A stretch of DNA of 64,000 nucleotides from Absidia repens (taxonomy: Eukaryota > Mucoromycota > Mucoromycetes > Mucorales > Cunninghamellaceae): contig MCGE01000028.1 in the NCBI GenBank assembly GCA_002105175.1, positions 248,001 through 312,000 of the forward strand, written 5' to 3'. A program made the translations under genes and the position numbers. Numbering within the stretch: position 1 is the first letter of the stretch; each line of letters starts with the position of its first letter. Shown one piece after another: positions 10,259 through 25,499 of the stretch. The notes below the pieces were generated by a model. That model saw only the letters and a program-made list of their open reading frames with translations, did no database searches and was not told where the DNA came from.

Positions 10259-12674
10259 ATCTTACCCCTTATATTTAGAAAAACGGTACAATTCTACACA
10301 GTACAGTACATACAATAGACATAAAGCGGACGGATAATCGAAGTCGCCTCATACCCAATCCTTTTCTTTGTGCAGATACATCAGCTTTCTTTTTTCTACA
10401 TCTCTACTGCGCATTGTTGTTTTGGATACCCGTTACACAAAGCAAAACCAAGAGCATGAGAGACGATACATAAGTAAAAAGATAAGACATGTTTTATTCG
10501 GATGTACTATAAGTATAAATTATGGCAACTAAACCAAACTTGTGTGATAATAACTGTTATGACACATCTTTCTATCTATATGGTAATTTTGGGTATATGG
10601 GAGGGGACTGATTTGCAATACATAAAATAAATAGATAATCAGTTAAGCTACTCCAACCAAAGAGGGTAAGATGTCCTACGGTGAGTGACCAACTGTTGTG
10701 CAGTGAAGTGGTTAACCTAAACCAAGGTGAAACGCTCCATATATCATGTCTACAAAAGTATAAAGAGAAGAGAGAAGCTATGGTATCGTTTTTGAATGAC
10801 TTTCATAAGAAGAGAACCACTACGTTGATAATGCTATATGGTAAAAAGAAAAAATGAAACAGGTGAGTTTTCGTTTTTCAAATCCTCAGGGGAACCTGTC
10901 TCCTCCCTCCTCTCAAAAAAAATAATTCAAATCCCGTACATGTGATAGTTTTTTTTTCGGTCTTTTTTTCATTCTCTTTCCTTCCTACCTTTTTTTTTTC
11001 GTCATTCAACTTCTTTAAGGTCATGGTGGTCTTAGATTAGTGCCAGGACTAGCTTAGAAAGGTTTTCAGCTCAGGGATTACAAGATGCATGGGGAATTCC
11101 TTTCTTTTTAGATGAAAGATTTAGGACCACCTTTAGTTGGCTTATTTGAAGCCTTCATTAGTTCAGTTTATAGTGCTAGTTTGTCCTAATTTGTATATAT
11201 ATCTGAATAAATTATGTTTCTTTTTACTTGCTTCAACAAAAAATGTCCCATTAGTCTTTCGCATGTCTTTTACCCTACTATCTAGCATCTCCCTTTTAGA
11301 TTAGTGTTGATAATTGCTGTGCTTCACCAACAGATATCTCCTCAGTCTTTCTCAATCTACGTACATTATATTAGCTCCAATGTTACAACCGCTCCGTAGA
11401 TTAGTGTCGACGTTCCTTTCAAATTCACGGTAGTCCCCCCCCCATTCTTCCTTCAATAATTCCCTTGTTATAATAAACCCATCGTGTTTAGTTTTAGCAT
11501 CTATCAATATTCTTCAATAAAACATACCCTTTCTTATTAATTAACCATATTTCGACTCATCCAATAATAAGCAATGTCCGTATTCCGTATTGAAGTTATT
11601 TTGTGATTGTCATGCCAAACACTCCCTCTGTAATTCACTCATCAGGGCTGCTTTTCCTCTCATTCCCCATAAACTAGCTGACAGACCTAGATCACTTAAT
11701 ACTAAAAATAGCGGTATTCCTGCTCGATCAATCATATGAATGAATCTACGTATATCTGCCACTGTACATATGTAGAGAAATTTTGCACTGCTTTTAAGCT
11801 TATATATGGTTATTTGCCCCTTCCCTGAGGTCGGGCGGCAGGTTACTGTTTTAGATCAATCGATATTAAACGAAACCATGTACCCCCCCTTTACTATTTA
11901 TATCAATCAATTTATGTAGACTGTGTGCCAATGTAACCTCCACTTGACTAGACATATTATACTGTGGATAAGCTCGTTATTTATGGTTTTATTTTTCTTG
12001 CGTGTGGTATCATATAATGTAAAAAAATGAAAACCCATATTGAAAATCAATTGATTTGAAGAAGCCATCATAAACCGCACTTCAGCAACTTCCCCAGTGA
12101 TCAAGACTTTGTAAATGGGAAATTGCTGTAGGTACTTTCTTGTGAATGATCCCGTATCACAGTAAGGACCCACACTAGTTATACTTACCTAGGATAAATG
12201 ATAAACCTGGAATAAAAAAATGTATTTCTGGAAAGCATTGAATATGATGGTGAAATATCGCAATTCGAATAACGACGGGGGGTTTGGACCTCCTAAGCAA
12301 CATTTATTTTGGGTGTGAATAATTGGGTGAGATTGGATGGAAATTTGGGCGACTCCCTTTTATACAGCTGAGAGATACTTGTATAAGTTATTAGTATAAA
12401 AAAAGAGAGTATCATAAGTTCAAAGAATTCGTTAAAGCAAGCATCATTTGGTAATATAAAAACATAATAGGAGATGGTAAAAAAAAAAAAAAAAACATGA
12501 CTTTATTATCATTATTGAATAGATCGAAACTAATGTATATACAAGCTGATGAGGGTAATAATAATATAATGGGGCATAATGATAATATATCTATTCTAAG
12601 CTAGAAACTAATATTTGTAGTGGGTGGGGGGTAAGATAACTACGCCAAAAGTGTTTTCAACGCGTCGGATGATA
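8753..12674. other. Gene-free 3.9-kb spacer with R1 copy B
   Basis: No gene is supported. The stretch holds an A31 homopolymer at 10227-10257, R1 copy B at about 10925-12130 and many short A/T runs. A possible small hairpin (TTAACCACG / CGTGGTTA, about 9945 and 9990) is too short to call an RNA gene. The right end carries the 3' side of the HMG-box gene. Confidence 0.65.
10925..12130 (+). repeat. Dispersed repeat R1, copy B (near full length)
   Basis: All three modules are present. The head has CAAATCCCGTACATGTGA, GATTAGTGCCAGGACTAGC and ACAAGATGCATGGGGAA. The body has TTAGATTAGTGTTGA and TTCAATAAAACATACCC. The tail has GATCACTTAATACTAAAAAT, TTTGCACTGCTTTTAAGCTT and CCTCCACTTGACTAGACATA. This copy and copy F define the family's length of about 1.1-1.2 kb. 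Stop codons occur in all frames. Confidence 0.8.
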
Positions 12675-13052
12675 TCAATTGCCATACCACGAATGAGTAG
12701 CATCGGTAAGGGAGGGTGTGTTGTTGCTGACATCTGAGCCTATCAATGCTGGTACGTTGGTAATTGTTTCGACTTCATCCATAAACAATCCGCTACCTTC
12801 ATCATCACCAATGTCACCATCATCGTCGTCGTCTTCGTCGTTGTCGTCACCAATATTCACATCGAGTTCATCTTGAATTATGTCCACATCGCCATAATCG
12901 ACATTATCAGTTTTGATGATTGTGTTGCTCATTTCCGAAACAGCTGTACGTCCAGCATCACCACCACCAGCTTCTTTGTACGACTTCATCGCCCTTTGAT
13001 ATTCCTCTTGTTCCCTATCATAGATATCGTAGTATTTCTATCATAGGTAATG

Positions 13053-13089
<37 letters not shown>

Positions 13090-14053
13090 GAACATGTCAG
13101 TGCCAAATCTGTCTGCCAAATATGAATCATAGTTACCTTTTTTTCATCATCGGTCATTGCTTTCCATTTTTGACCCAGTAGTCGCGTCACTTCACCCAGG
13201 TTCTCGGTTGGTAGTTCATCCTTGAAATGTTCCCGTTCCATACGACAATATAGAAAAAAGACATTACCAGGGCCTTTTGGTGCGTTGGGATCCTTTTTCT
13301 TGCGGGCCGGTGTTGCTGTTTGTGATTCTAAAAGTTTGCTGGACGATGATTTCTTGTTACTAGCAATAGACTTGTCATTGTGACGACCACGTTTCCTTTT
13401 TAGTTGCTTTAGGCGTCCTTCATACTAAAAAAGTCAAAAAAAAAAAAAAAAAAAAAGAACCCCCAACGCCAATGACGTTAAAAAAATATGTTAATAAACA
13501 AAGAATATAGATAGCCGTGTTCATTCAAACTTACAATATAAGATTCGGCACCAGAGCCACCAGAGCCATCACTATCGCTTGTATCTATATGCCCTTTTTG
13601 AGAAGTATAATATTCATCCAGTTGTTCTAGTAGTATGCTAAGAGGATTTTTGAAGAAAAGAAGAGTCATCAGTAAAGAGTAAGATCAAGCGGTATCCCCC
13701 ATTTTCCTCTGCAGCCAAGCCAAAAGACTGTAAGTTTTGTTAAGCTTACAGGCGTTCCATTCGTAACCGCTTCACATGATTTTGTGCTTTGAGCAATTTT
13801 GAGTGTATGTCAGACTTGTCCTGCCAAAGAAAAAGAAAATTGTTGGTTGGTAAAATATAGTGAATGTTTTACTTTTACATACCTGTTCCATTTCTTGCAC
13901 ACGTTTCCTGAGTTGCTCATACTTATTTATGGAGGTGGTATCAACTATAAATACAAGGTTGATACAAGGATTCAGTATCATAATCATTTTGTCAATAAAT
14001 AATAGTATTTTTTTTTTTTTTTTTGCTCTTTTCTTACCATTTTCAGTGCTCAT
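12675..14053 (-). CDS. HMG-box protein, INO80-complex Nhp10/Nht1-like
   Basis: Six exons (14053-14038, 13944-13883, 13820-13750, 13637-13535, 13424-13137, 13037-12675) give 300 residues. An N-terminal heptad-like region (KYEQLRKRVQEMEQ, SKLLKAQNHVKRLRMERL) is followed by a basic stretch. One HMG box occupies about residues 129-200 (KKKDPNAPKGPGNVFFLYCR, LGQKWKAMTDDEKKKYYDIY). The tail of about 90 residues is very acidic (DDNDEDDDDDGD). HMG boxes bend DNA. The PKGPGNVFFLYCRMER variety together with an N-terminal coiled coil resembles the Nhp10/Nht1 subunit of the INO80 chromatin remodeller; that sub-assignment is inference. The intron at 13136-13038 contains an ATT microsatellite. Confidence 0.82.
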
Positions 14054-14238
14054 AATTGATTGTTGAAAAAGGGGTGAGGGAGAGAAGAATTTGAGAAGGG
14101 AGGCAATTTAACATGTTTGAAGGTCAGTCGAGAGCAAAAAAAAAAAAAAAAAAAAAAACGTGATTTTTTATTACAACAGAAAAAAAAAACCATGAAAAAC
14201 CAGTCTACAATGGATGTATATCTAAACTAAAATGACTA

Positions 14239-15260
14239 TCACACCATTTCCAATTCATTGATAAACATATACCTAGAGAAAGTGACATATAGCCAACGGA
14301 ACCATACAAGTTGTGATTGGTGTTGGCGCATAGCTTTGTGAGCTTGAAGATATCCAATGGGCGGCGAGACAAAGGTAATATTAGGTGAGCCAAAAGAAGA
14401 AGATTGTCCATGGGAGATCATTGATTTATTTCGTATCCAATCTTGAGCAGCCATTATTATCAAATCCACAAGGCCAATATATTTCCTTAGTAATGAGATG
14501 GTCTTCAGTTTATAGAGTTTAGCACCGGATGGATGATTTTGAGTATACTCTTTAGCACCATAGAAGGCTGCGCCGTGGTTCACATGTCCCGACACACCCT
14601 GATCATCAAAAGTGATAATCTATATCATTAAATGAGAGGGAAATTAGTATAATGTATGGGCACATTCAAACTGACAACTGTACTTACGGTATCGATCTTG
14701 TGTTTTTTGACATAATCTGCAACAATGCCAGCAATTAACGAAGGAGACCAGTTGTTTTTCATGCCGTCCTGTAGTTCACTAACTCCATTTTAACGATTAG
14801 TAAAAAAACCTTTTTTTCAGGGTGGAGGGTCCTCAGAGAGTGGTTAAGTGTTACCTATGATCCAAGGACTTGACGTGGGTGGACGAGATATCAAATTTTT
14901 GACAGCTTCGGACAAGTTCTTTTTTGCGAATATTACCTAGACCATCAGCATTGCCTGCAATAGAAGCAAATCATCAATATTGAGTAAAGGTAACTGAAGT
15001 AATATATAGCATAAACATATAAAACATATAGAATACCTACCTGTTGATAGACATAAGACATGGACGCGTGTTTTGTTGCTAAAAGACTGGAGGTAGGTCA
15101 AGGTGGGACCAAAAAACATACACTCGTCATCCGGGTGGGCTGTTAACAGAAGGAGCTGATGTGATTTGATAAGTAACGGACGTTGGTATTGAAAAAGAAT
15201 ATAGTAGCAATATGTGAAGAAGGTAACTATAAAAAGTGTGCTCAAGAATACTGTAATCAT
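14239..15260 (-). CDS. GPI12: N-acetylglucosaminyl-phosphatidylinositol de-N-acetylase (PIG-L/Gpi12)
   Basis: Four exons (15260-15041, 14954-14855, 14778-14688, 14619-14239) encode 263 residues, the family's usual length. The enzyme removes the acetyl group from GlcNAc-PI, the second step of GPI-anchor synthesis, at the ER. An N-terminal membrane helix (residues about 2-24) is followed by the metal-binding AHPDDE motif at 41-46. After that come STGNADGLGNIRKKELVRSC, TFDDQGVSGHVNH (second metal-site histidines) and the C-terminal VWFRWLYVTFSRYM. All are hallmarks of PIG-L. Use of the acceptor just before TGAACTACAG restores the frame between exons 2 and 3. Confidence 0.92.
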
Positions 15261-15620
15261 GTTCCTTGGCTATATCAAAAAAGTTGGAAGACAAAAAAAA
15301 AAAGAATCCAAAAAAGTGGAGAATAAAAGACTGTGATTGAATCCCCGCTCTGTCGTGCTTCGTGTCAATGTGAAAACCAAACAAGTATGCCGTATCACCC
15401 AGTCTTTTACCCTCAAAAAAAAAAAAAAAAAACGCATAAACAAGAAGAAGAGACAACTAAACACAAATTAATGTATATATATAAAAGGAGATAACCATTT
15501 AAAATCAAAATATAAAGTAAAAGCATGTATGAGACAAGAGACAAACATATAAAACTAAATAGGTAAAAACGACAAAAGACAGCCCAACGTAAAGAATATA
15601 TTTGATAAAAATAAATCAGT
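15261..15620. other. Spacer between GPI12 and RPC4
   Basis: This 360-bp AT-rich stretch contains the GPI12 promoter and the RPC4 3' flank. It has poly-A/T runs and no recognisable gene. Confidence 0.6.
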
Positions 15621-17513
15621 TTATTTCCCTTCTTCCCCTTCTAATAAAGCATTCATGTTAGGGACACATGTGAATTTTTGTACAATATGACCCAATTCCA
15701 CCGCTTTTTTCTTTTCAGTATCTACAGCCATCACATTTTCCAAAAATGACGATTGCATTCCCTGGTCTACATCTAGTAATACATTCCCAAATTTGAGTTT
15801 CATCTTGCCACTTTTGAGCACCACAAGCTTGCCGATCTGTCCTTCAGGCATATCCGCCAAATCCAAATCACTCATTTTGTCTTCAAGAGTCGATTTTTGT
15901 GCAGCCAATGGAAGTTCTTTGCCTTTATCCTTGTCCTTTCCTTCTTCATCCTTAACATCCTTCATTTCATCATCTTCTTCCGTAGGATCCTTGAATAATG
16001 GTACAATAGCAGGTAATTGGAAGAATAAGAGTTCGTCGTCGGCCACAGACACCACCTTGTTCTATATGAAGGAGGAAAATAGTAGAATCAGTTACAAGAG
16101 TTGACCAATATATATATATATATATATTTGTTGACATCAGAGAGTATTAGTAGTACCTTTTCATTGACAGCAAAAATGTTTTGTGCAGGTGCATCACCAT
16201 CCATCATCCATTTTTCTCGACTTGCTGTTATAGTTGTGCTGACTGGTTCGCTTTCATCCATTGGTGAATCTTGTTTTGACTTGTTATCGGTATCTGATAT
16301 TATTGAGTCATCTTCTGTTGATGGTTCTGGTTTCACTATAGATAAAGAGCCCCGGAAAAGAAAGTCCATTATTAAAGCCATCGTTCAATAGCCCCTACTT
16401 TATTCTTTGTTTGACACTTACCTTTAGCCAAATCATCGTCATTTTTATCATCTTCCTCCATTTTTGTTTCATTCTTCTTGTCATCGTCAGGCTTTGTTGT
16501 TGTTGTCAGCCATGGTATCTTTTCTTTTGGATTTGTAAGATCGGCAGGGTCCAAGTCACCAGCCAGTCGTGGTACATGAGGAAACACAACAGGAGTATAT
16601 CCATCGTTCGCGTCGGCAAAGAGTACACTCATATCGGTTTCTGCTCCACTATCTGCTTCCGTCCTTGACATATCGCCACCGCCATAAGTAGCGAAGGCAC
16701 CGGAAGTGGAAGACATTCCAGATCGACCACGAGAAGCTAGTACCGCCATTCAGTAAAGTAGTAAAAACAAAACAGACCCTTCGTTAGCATACGTTGATAT
16801 TGCCGTTTTTTATGTATATAATCACTTACACATTGCAGAAGGCCCCAATGAAAAGATCCCGGAAGCTGACACTTCTTCTACTACGACACCGCGTCCACGG
16901 CCACGGCCACGACCACGACCACGGCCTCCTCTACCTCGACCACGTCCATCTCCTCTACCACCACGTTGACCACGGAATCCATCGCGACCAGCTTCTTCCG
17001 ATTTGGCAGCGTCATCGACAGCAGATCTAAGTTACAAATAAATGTCAGCGATGTATTCAACATCCCTAATGGTTTATACTTACACTTCCTTTTTGTTTCG
17101 CTTCGAAGGAATCGTGGGTTTGAATTTCATCTGAAAAGTGATACAAAGAAAAAAGGTTAGATCAAACGACATCACCAAAGAAGTTGAGTTTTTTCAAGTG
17201 CTCTAAAATCTACCTTGGCAGCGCCACCTCTTGTTTTTGGTCCATGGACACTAGGAAGTCGACCTTCAGAAGTCTCGGGATGTATATGACCAATTTGTGT
17301 TGCATTTTCAGCATTCGCAGTCGCTGCTGTTGCCGATGTTGATGTTGATGCTGATGCTGATGCGGTGTCGACTGCTTCCGATGCTGTTGTGGACGGTGTT
17401 GCTGGACGACTACGATCACCAGTGCCTCGACCTCTTCCACGAAGAGTTGGAGCGAACCGACGTGTTTGCTTTTTCACTGATGAATTTGTTGGTGTTTCGG
17501 AGGGACTGGACAT
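15621..17513 (-). CDS. DNA-directed RNA polymerase III subunit RPC4 (Rpc53)
   Basis: Six exons (17513-17214, 17130-17084, 17026-16830, 16736-16422, 16335-16157, 16061-15621) join in frame to 492 residues. RPC4 with RPC5 forms the TFIIF-like dimer of RNA polymerase III, used in initiation, termination and reinitiation on tRNA and 5S genes. Seen here are an N-terminal basic and low-complexity region, the conserved RFAPTLRGRGRG and MKFKPTIPSKR segments, and a Gly-Arg repeat tract near residues 145-160. The C-terminal RPC4 domain (about 340-490) includes FFQLPAIVPLF, EGQIGKLVVLKSGKMKLKFG and the ending FTCVPNMNALLEGEE. Human RPC4 has a similar GRGRG tract. Its promoter is shared with the divergent ArgRS gene. 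Confidence 0.9.
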
Positions 17514-17797
17514 GACTGCAAAATATAGTGATGCTGATTTAGTTGTTCAAACTAGGACTTGATAACAGTGCTGTCAATCGCGAAGCAGGAGGAAAAGATA
17601 AACGTAAAAAAAATAAAATATCAGCCACAGCCCAACTCGAGCGGAAGTTGTAAAAAGAACTTCCAAAAAGGTATTTTTTTTTTTTGTGTGTGGTCGGGGT
17701 TTCGAGCAACCAGGTTCTGCTTTTTTTTACAAAAATAGTCGGCCTCCCAGGGTCCTTTTTGTCGTGCTCTTGCGCTTATTTTTACTTGTTGTGATAA
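17514..17797. promoter_or_regulatory. Divergent promoter between RPC4 and arginyl-tRNA synthetase
   Basis: Only 284 bp separate the two start codons, so both promoters must lie here. The sequence contains CTCGAG and short A- and T-runs at about 17605 and 17670. No TATA box is convincing. Co-regulation of a Pol III subunit with a tRNA synthetase is plausible but is inference. Confidence 0.5.
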
Positions 17798-19808
17798 ATG
17801 AATGCAGCATTATTGTTTCGCCAACTCATAGCAAAACAGCTCGCCCAAAAGACTTCTTGTGCGGAGTCCCATGCGCTGAATCTATTGGGTACGCCAAGGG
17901 TATCCAAGCAACAGCAATTTGTTGTTCCCATTCCAAAACTTTTACCCCATGAAGAAAATAACACTCAAGTTTGTCAAACGATTGCTCAAAAGGTAATGGA
18001 TGATATGTACTGAACGTATGATCAATTTGAAAATGGTACTGAATTCTGGTTTGCATATGTGTATTTGGTAGTTTGAAACGGACGAAATGATTACAAAAGT
18101 AAGCGCGAAAGGACCACTTTTAAAGTTTGACGTCTCTCTCCCTCAATATATCCAGCATACCTTGCATGATGTTTGGCGCCAAAAGGACAAGTATGGGATG
18201 CAACCTGTTCCGAAGATTCAACCTACTGTGCTTATTGATTATAGCTCTCCCAACATTGCAAAACCGTTTCATGCTGGTCATTTACGAAGTACTATTTTGG
18301 GAAATTTTATCAAACGATCTCACGAAGCGATGGGCTACCGTACTATTGGTATCAATTATCTTGGTGATTGGGGGAAACAATATGGTAATGTTAAAGCAAG
18401 GGGAAATTGTATTGCTTTACTGTACTGACTCCTTTGTCCTTTTTTTCTTCTTTAACAAGGACTTCTCGCGGTTGGATTTGGAAAATATGGTGACGAACAA
18501 GCTTTGATTGAGGACCCCATTCAACATCTATACAACGTGTATGTTGCGATCAATAAAGAAGCCGAAGAAAACGATGACATCAACCAGCAGGCTAATGAAT
18601 ACTTCAGACGAATGGAACAAGGTGATCAACAGATATTATCTCAATGGCAACGTTTTCGGGACATCAGCATCGAGTTTTACCAAAAGATCTATCAACGGCT
18701 CAATATCACCTTTGATCACTACTCGGGCGAATCATACGCTGAAGGGTATATCTCTCGTGTGTACGATTTATTGAAGACGAAAGGGCTCTTGTCTGATATC
18801 AATGGTGGTGAATGTGTGGATTTGGAACAATATGGCTTGGGCAAACCCATTGTTAAGCGGGCGGATGGCACTACACTGTATCTGACTCGGGACTTGGCTA
18901 CTTTGATGATGCGTACCGAGCAATACTCTTTTGACAAGGCGGTATATGTCGTGGGCAATGAACAATCTTTGTATATGCAGCAAGTCTACAAAATATGGCA
19001 CCTTCTGACTGATACCTGTAACAGCGACATTGGTAGATATGAAACGGAGGTCACATACAACAATGATTCTGGACAACAACACCAACAGCTACAACACGCC
19101 AATTTCGGTCGTATTCAGGGGATGTCGACCCGTAAGGGGACCGTTGTGTTTCTTCAAGATATTCTGGATACAGCCAAGGAACAAATGATGGAAAACATGC
19201 AACAAAGCGATACAAAATATATGGAATTAATGACAGATGGAATACTTGTGGAAGATTACAATGGACTTACCGAACCACCATCATCAACACCAACTACCAA
19301 AACATTGAAAGGCCAAGACGCCGCTAACTATGTTGCCGATAAACTAGGAATCTCTGCTGTGATTATTCAAGACATGGTGGCAAAACGTATCAAGAATTAT
19401 ACTTTCTCCTGGAATCGTATGACTGCTGCTCGTGGATACACCGGTGTTTACCTTCAATTTACCTATGCCAGGATGTGTAGCATCGAAAGAAAAGCTCAAG
19501 TTCCGGTGAATTCTGGCTGTGATACCTCTTTGCTCTTGGATTCTGATGCTGCCGTAGACTTGGCTCTGACAATCTCTCAATACCCAGATGTTTTACAACA
19601 GGCCCATGCTACTATGGAACCTTCCACAGTGGTACAATACTTGTTCAAACTCTCTCATTGTATCAGTCAAGCAACCACATCGTTACGGGTAAAAGATGTA
19701 GACGATCCTGGATTGGCAGAAGCAAGAATGTTACTTTTCTGGTCAGCGAAGACTACTTTGGGCAATGGGATGAAACTTCTTGGCATGGATCCGTTGGAAC
19801 GTATTTAA
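17798..19808 (+). CDS. Arginyl-tRNA synthetase
   Basis: Three exons (17798-17992, 18072-18384, 18460-19808) encode 618 residues, a class I synthetase that charges tRNA-Arg. The HIGH-type signature is HAGH at 132-135 in SSPNIAKPFHAGHLRS. The second signature is MSTRKG near 391 in GRIQGMSTRKGTVVF. The anticodon-binding DALR domain fills the C-terminal 150 residues and ends GMKLLGMDPLERI, very like the yeast enzymes. The N-terminal Add1-like domain is short, and the first residues (MNAALLFRQLIAKQLAQKT) are basic and amphipathic, so a mitochondrial product or dual localisation is possible. Fungi can have one or two such genes and I cannot tell which this is. An AATAAA follows at 19890. Confidence 0.95.
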
Positions 19809-19853
19809 ATTGATTTTGATGCTCTATCTGAGATAGATATAGTATGCATGGTA

Positions 19854-19855
<2 letters not shown>

Positions 19856-19887
<32 letters not shown>
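19856..19887. repeat. T32 homopolymer
   Basis: An uninterrupted run of T lies between the ArgRS stop codon and its AATAAA signal, about 85 bp upstream of the auxilin gene start. Confidence 0.9.
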
Positions 19888-19888
<1 letters not shown>

Positions 19889-19973
19889 AAATAAAGACAT
19901 CTGACATTTCAATTTTTTTTAATTTTTATTTTGCCCCTTTTTTTATCATTATCTTTGAATTTTGACAGTATCC

Positions 19974-22785
<2,812 letters not shown>

Positions 22786-22872
22786 ACTCTCTTAGTTAGA
22801 ATAGACTTGATATATATATATATATTCTCTCATTGTTTTAGTGAATAAAGCCTTTATTTTATATTGATTATC

Positions 22873-22933
22873 AATAAGCGTTCTAACTCTCCGTTGGAGT
22901 TTTGGGAAATCTTGGATTTACTAGATGTCAAAG

Positions 22934-22935
<2 letters not shown>
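22873..22935 (+). repeat. Short dispersed repeat R2, copy 2
   Basis: It matches 4721-4800 through AATAAGCGTTCTAACTCTCC, GTTGGAGTTTTGGGAAATC and GATTTACTAGATGTCA. It is followed at once by a 52-base T-run. Confidence 0.6.

Positions 22936-22987
<52 letters not shown>
22936..22987. repeat. T52 homopolymer
   Basis: This is the longest single-base run in the window. It sits directly after the R2 repeat. Confidence 0.9.
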
Positions 22988-22988
<1 letters not shown>

Positions 22989-22989
22989 G

Positions 22990-23640
22990 CGTGAGAATGG
23001 GATTTGGAGAACTAGCTTATTTTTCAATTAATATGTCGTTTTATCAACCAACCTCTATCGTAAAATAGACAGTTCGCTAGTATAGTGTTTGTGTGTGCCC
23101 TACAAAATACATGCTCTCTAATTCACCCACTATGATTATTTTGTTCCCCCTACCTCCAAATGTGGTTGTCAATCTTAGATCACTTGATATCAAAGTTGGT
23201 CGTATTCCTTACTCAATTAATTAAATAAAGAAATCTAGATTGTGCTATGCTGGAACCGCCACTATAGAGCAATTTTGAATTGCTTTCCAGCTTATCAACA
23301 CCTACATCTCCCACCCTCTGAGTCCGGACGAGGTTAACAGTTTCAGGTCAATTAATATGAAAAAAACATGGCTGTATTCCCTCTCTAACGTTCATATCGA
23401 CCAACCTGAACCGTGCGCCAGCGTAATCCTCACTTGACTAGACATAATGTGTATATATAGCTCGTTCTTTATGTTATTATTTGTTCTTGCGTGCGGTATC
23501 ATATGGTATAAACTGAAGTTATTTTATCCGAACGGGCCACAAAATGATGAGGAATTTCTAAATGAATCAAAAGCCAAACTTCAGGAACCTGCCCTCCCGC
23601 TGACACCAGTAAGAGAGATACAGTAATTTTTCAGGGATCC
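22990..23640 (+). repeat. R1 tail module (copy C, tail part)
   Basis: It carries the R1 3' module: CTCTAATTCACCCACTATGA, TTAGATCACTTGATATCAAA, TTGAATTGCTTTCCAGCTTA, and CCTCACTTGACTAGACATAA followed by CTCGTTCTTTATG. The head module lies 400 bp downstream rather than upstream. Confidence 0.7.
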
Positions 23641-24039
23641 ACGACATAATAATAAAAGATGGAAAAAAAATGTTGCATGTTATCATTAGCGTAAATTATT
23701 CTTATTTCTATAAGAATATTATTTTCTCTGAACTTGACGCATATCATTAGACATAATCCTGTTAATATCATTGAGTCAATTAAACAGCCTTTTTCCGAAA
23801 AACCGTTTATCTACCCATGGCTTGGTATAGTAATGCATATAATGACCCACAATAACGATATCAATGGGAAAACAAAATTCTATTACCCATTGTAATATGA
23901 TTGTTCTGATGTGTATAGCTTTGTCATATATATCATGACAATAGTCTTCGGGGAAAAAAAATCAGAACGGCAGTTCAGTGAGAGGTACCAGAGAATATTT
24001 CACATTCCGCTCACCTGATTTATCTTTTTATTTTTCCGT

Positions 24040-24560
24040 TCTCTCTTTCCTACTTTTCTTTTTTTCTTCACCATTCAACTTCATTGGAATTATGTTGGAC
24101 TTAGATTAGTGCTTGCATAGTTTAGAAGGGGCGTTCAGCCCAGGGATTACAACATGCATGGGGAAACCCTTTCATTTTTTATCTAGGATTTAGGACTACC
24201 AGTAGTTGGCTTTTTGGAATCTTCATTAGTTTAGGTTAGTTTACGTTGTCTATAAATTGTGCCGACATCTGAATAAAAATATTTATCTTTTGTCTGCTTC
24301 AATAAAAAATGTTCCATCTGTGTAGCTCATGACTTGTACAAGAGATCCCTTTTTACCATCACCCCTTTAGATTAGTATTGACCGTTGTTATACTTCAATA
24401 AAAGATATTCATTATAGTCCATCTCATGTCTTGTAGTCCTTGTATAATATATTAGATCTCTTGTTATAATCGTCTCTGTAGGTTTGTATTGATCAATCTT
24501 TAGATTTCTCAATAGCCTCCCATATGCTACCTCCAATAGATCTCATGAGTGTATTTTTGG
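24040..24560 (+). repeat. R1 head and body (copy C, head part)
   Basis: It carries CACCATTCAACTTCATTGGA, CTTAGATTAGTGCTTGCATA, CAACATGCATGGGGAAACCC and body units such as TTAGATTAGTATTGACCGTT and CTTCAATAAAAGATATTC. The tail expected downstream is missing. Confidence 0.75.
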
Positions 24561-25190
24561 TAAATGTTGTTCGTGTAGGTTACGCCTTAGAGGTGAATTT
24601 CGTTACGAGGCTTTATGGTTTTTACTGTATTTTGCTAGCAATCAGCACTTCCTTGACGGTGGTGTCAGGGATGTGAATATTTACTCTATATTTTTATATT
24701 TTCGGCGAGGAGCAGGGTTTGCAACAGCATTGTATTAAAACAGACTGCTTTTGAGCGGGCTAGGTGTCTATACAAATGATATTTGCTTTTTCTCAAACTT
24801 TCTTGTTTACGTATAGCCTTCTACCACTCCACAAATCAACCCCGTCTCTGGACTCAAAATAAGACGCTCTCCTGGATCTACTTTATCCTTATATTAATAG
24901 CTCAAGGTGTTGCCTCTCACCTATGTAAAAAAGGATCCGACTGAATTTGTATCCAACCTCACTTGCTTTCCCCACATCCAAAATGGATACGATATTTCAC
25001 AGCCAGCAATCAATGTTTACCATAAAGGTATTGGTAGTCCGGTCTATATGATACTGTACACCACAATTTTTTCTTCAGTGGATTAAAAAAAAATGCAACC
25101 CGGATCAACCTCACTGCTGCTCTAGGTTTTCATTAAGCATTAGCTAAAAACCGCTTACAGTACCATATGAATACAGGATATCATAATATG

Positions 25191-25460
25191 TAGCTGATAA
25201 AAAATGCAATGTTTCCACTTCAGGTAGCAGATAAAAGATACAATGTTTCTACTTTTGATAGCTGATAAAAAATGCAACGTTTCCACTTCAGATAGCAGAT
25301 AAAAGATACAATGTTTCTACTTTTGATAGCTGATAAAAAATGCAACGTTTCCACTTCAGGTAGCAGAAAAAAGATACAATGTTTCTACTTTTGATAGCTG
25401 ATAAAAAAATGCAATGTTTCCACTTCAGGTAGCAGATAAAAGATACAATGTTTCCACTTT
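25191..25460 (+). repeat. Nested minisatellite, four copies of about 67 bp
   Basis: Each unit consists of two related half-units of about 34 bp. The first reads TAGCTGATAAAAAATGCAAY then GTTTCCACTTCAG. The second reads TAGCAGATAAAAGATACAAT then GTTTCTACTTTTGA. The pair is repeated four times with only a few substitutions and an indel, so the array is young. Its reverse strand is open but repetitive and not credible as protein. Confidence 0.9.
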
Positions 25461-25499
25461 GAGCACCAAGGCAAAATAGGAAATAGATAACTCTCATAT

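Noticed and set aside
25288..25497. Minus-strand frame of repeated KWK/CIF-type peptide units across the minisatellite.
   Set aside because: It is the translation of a 67-bp tandem repeat without start context or family support.
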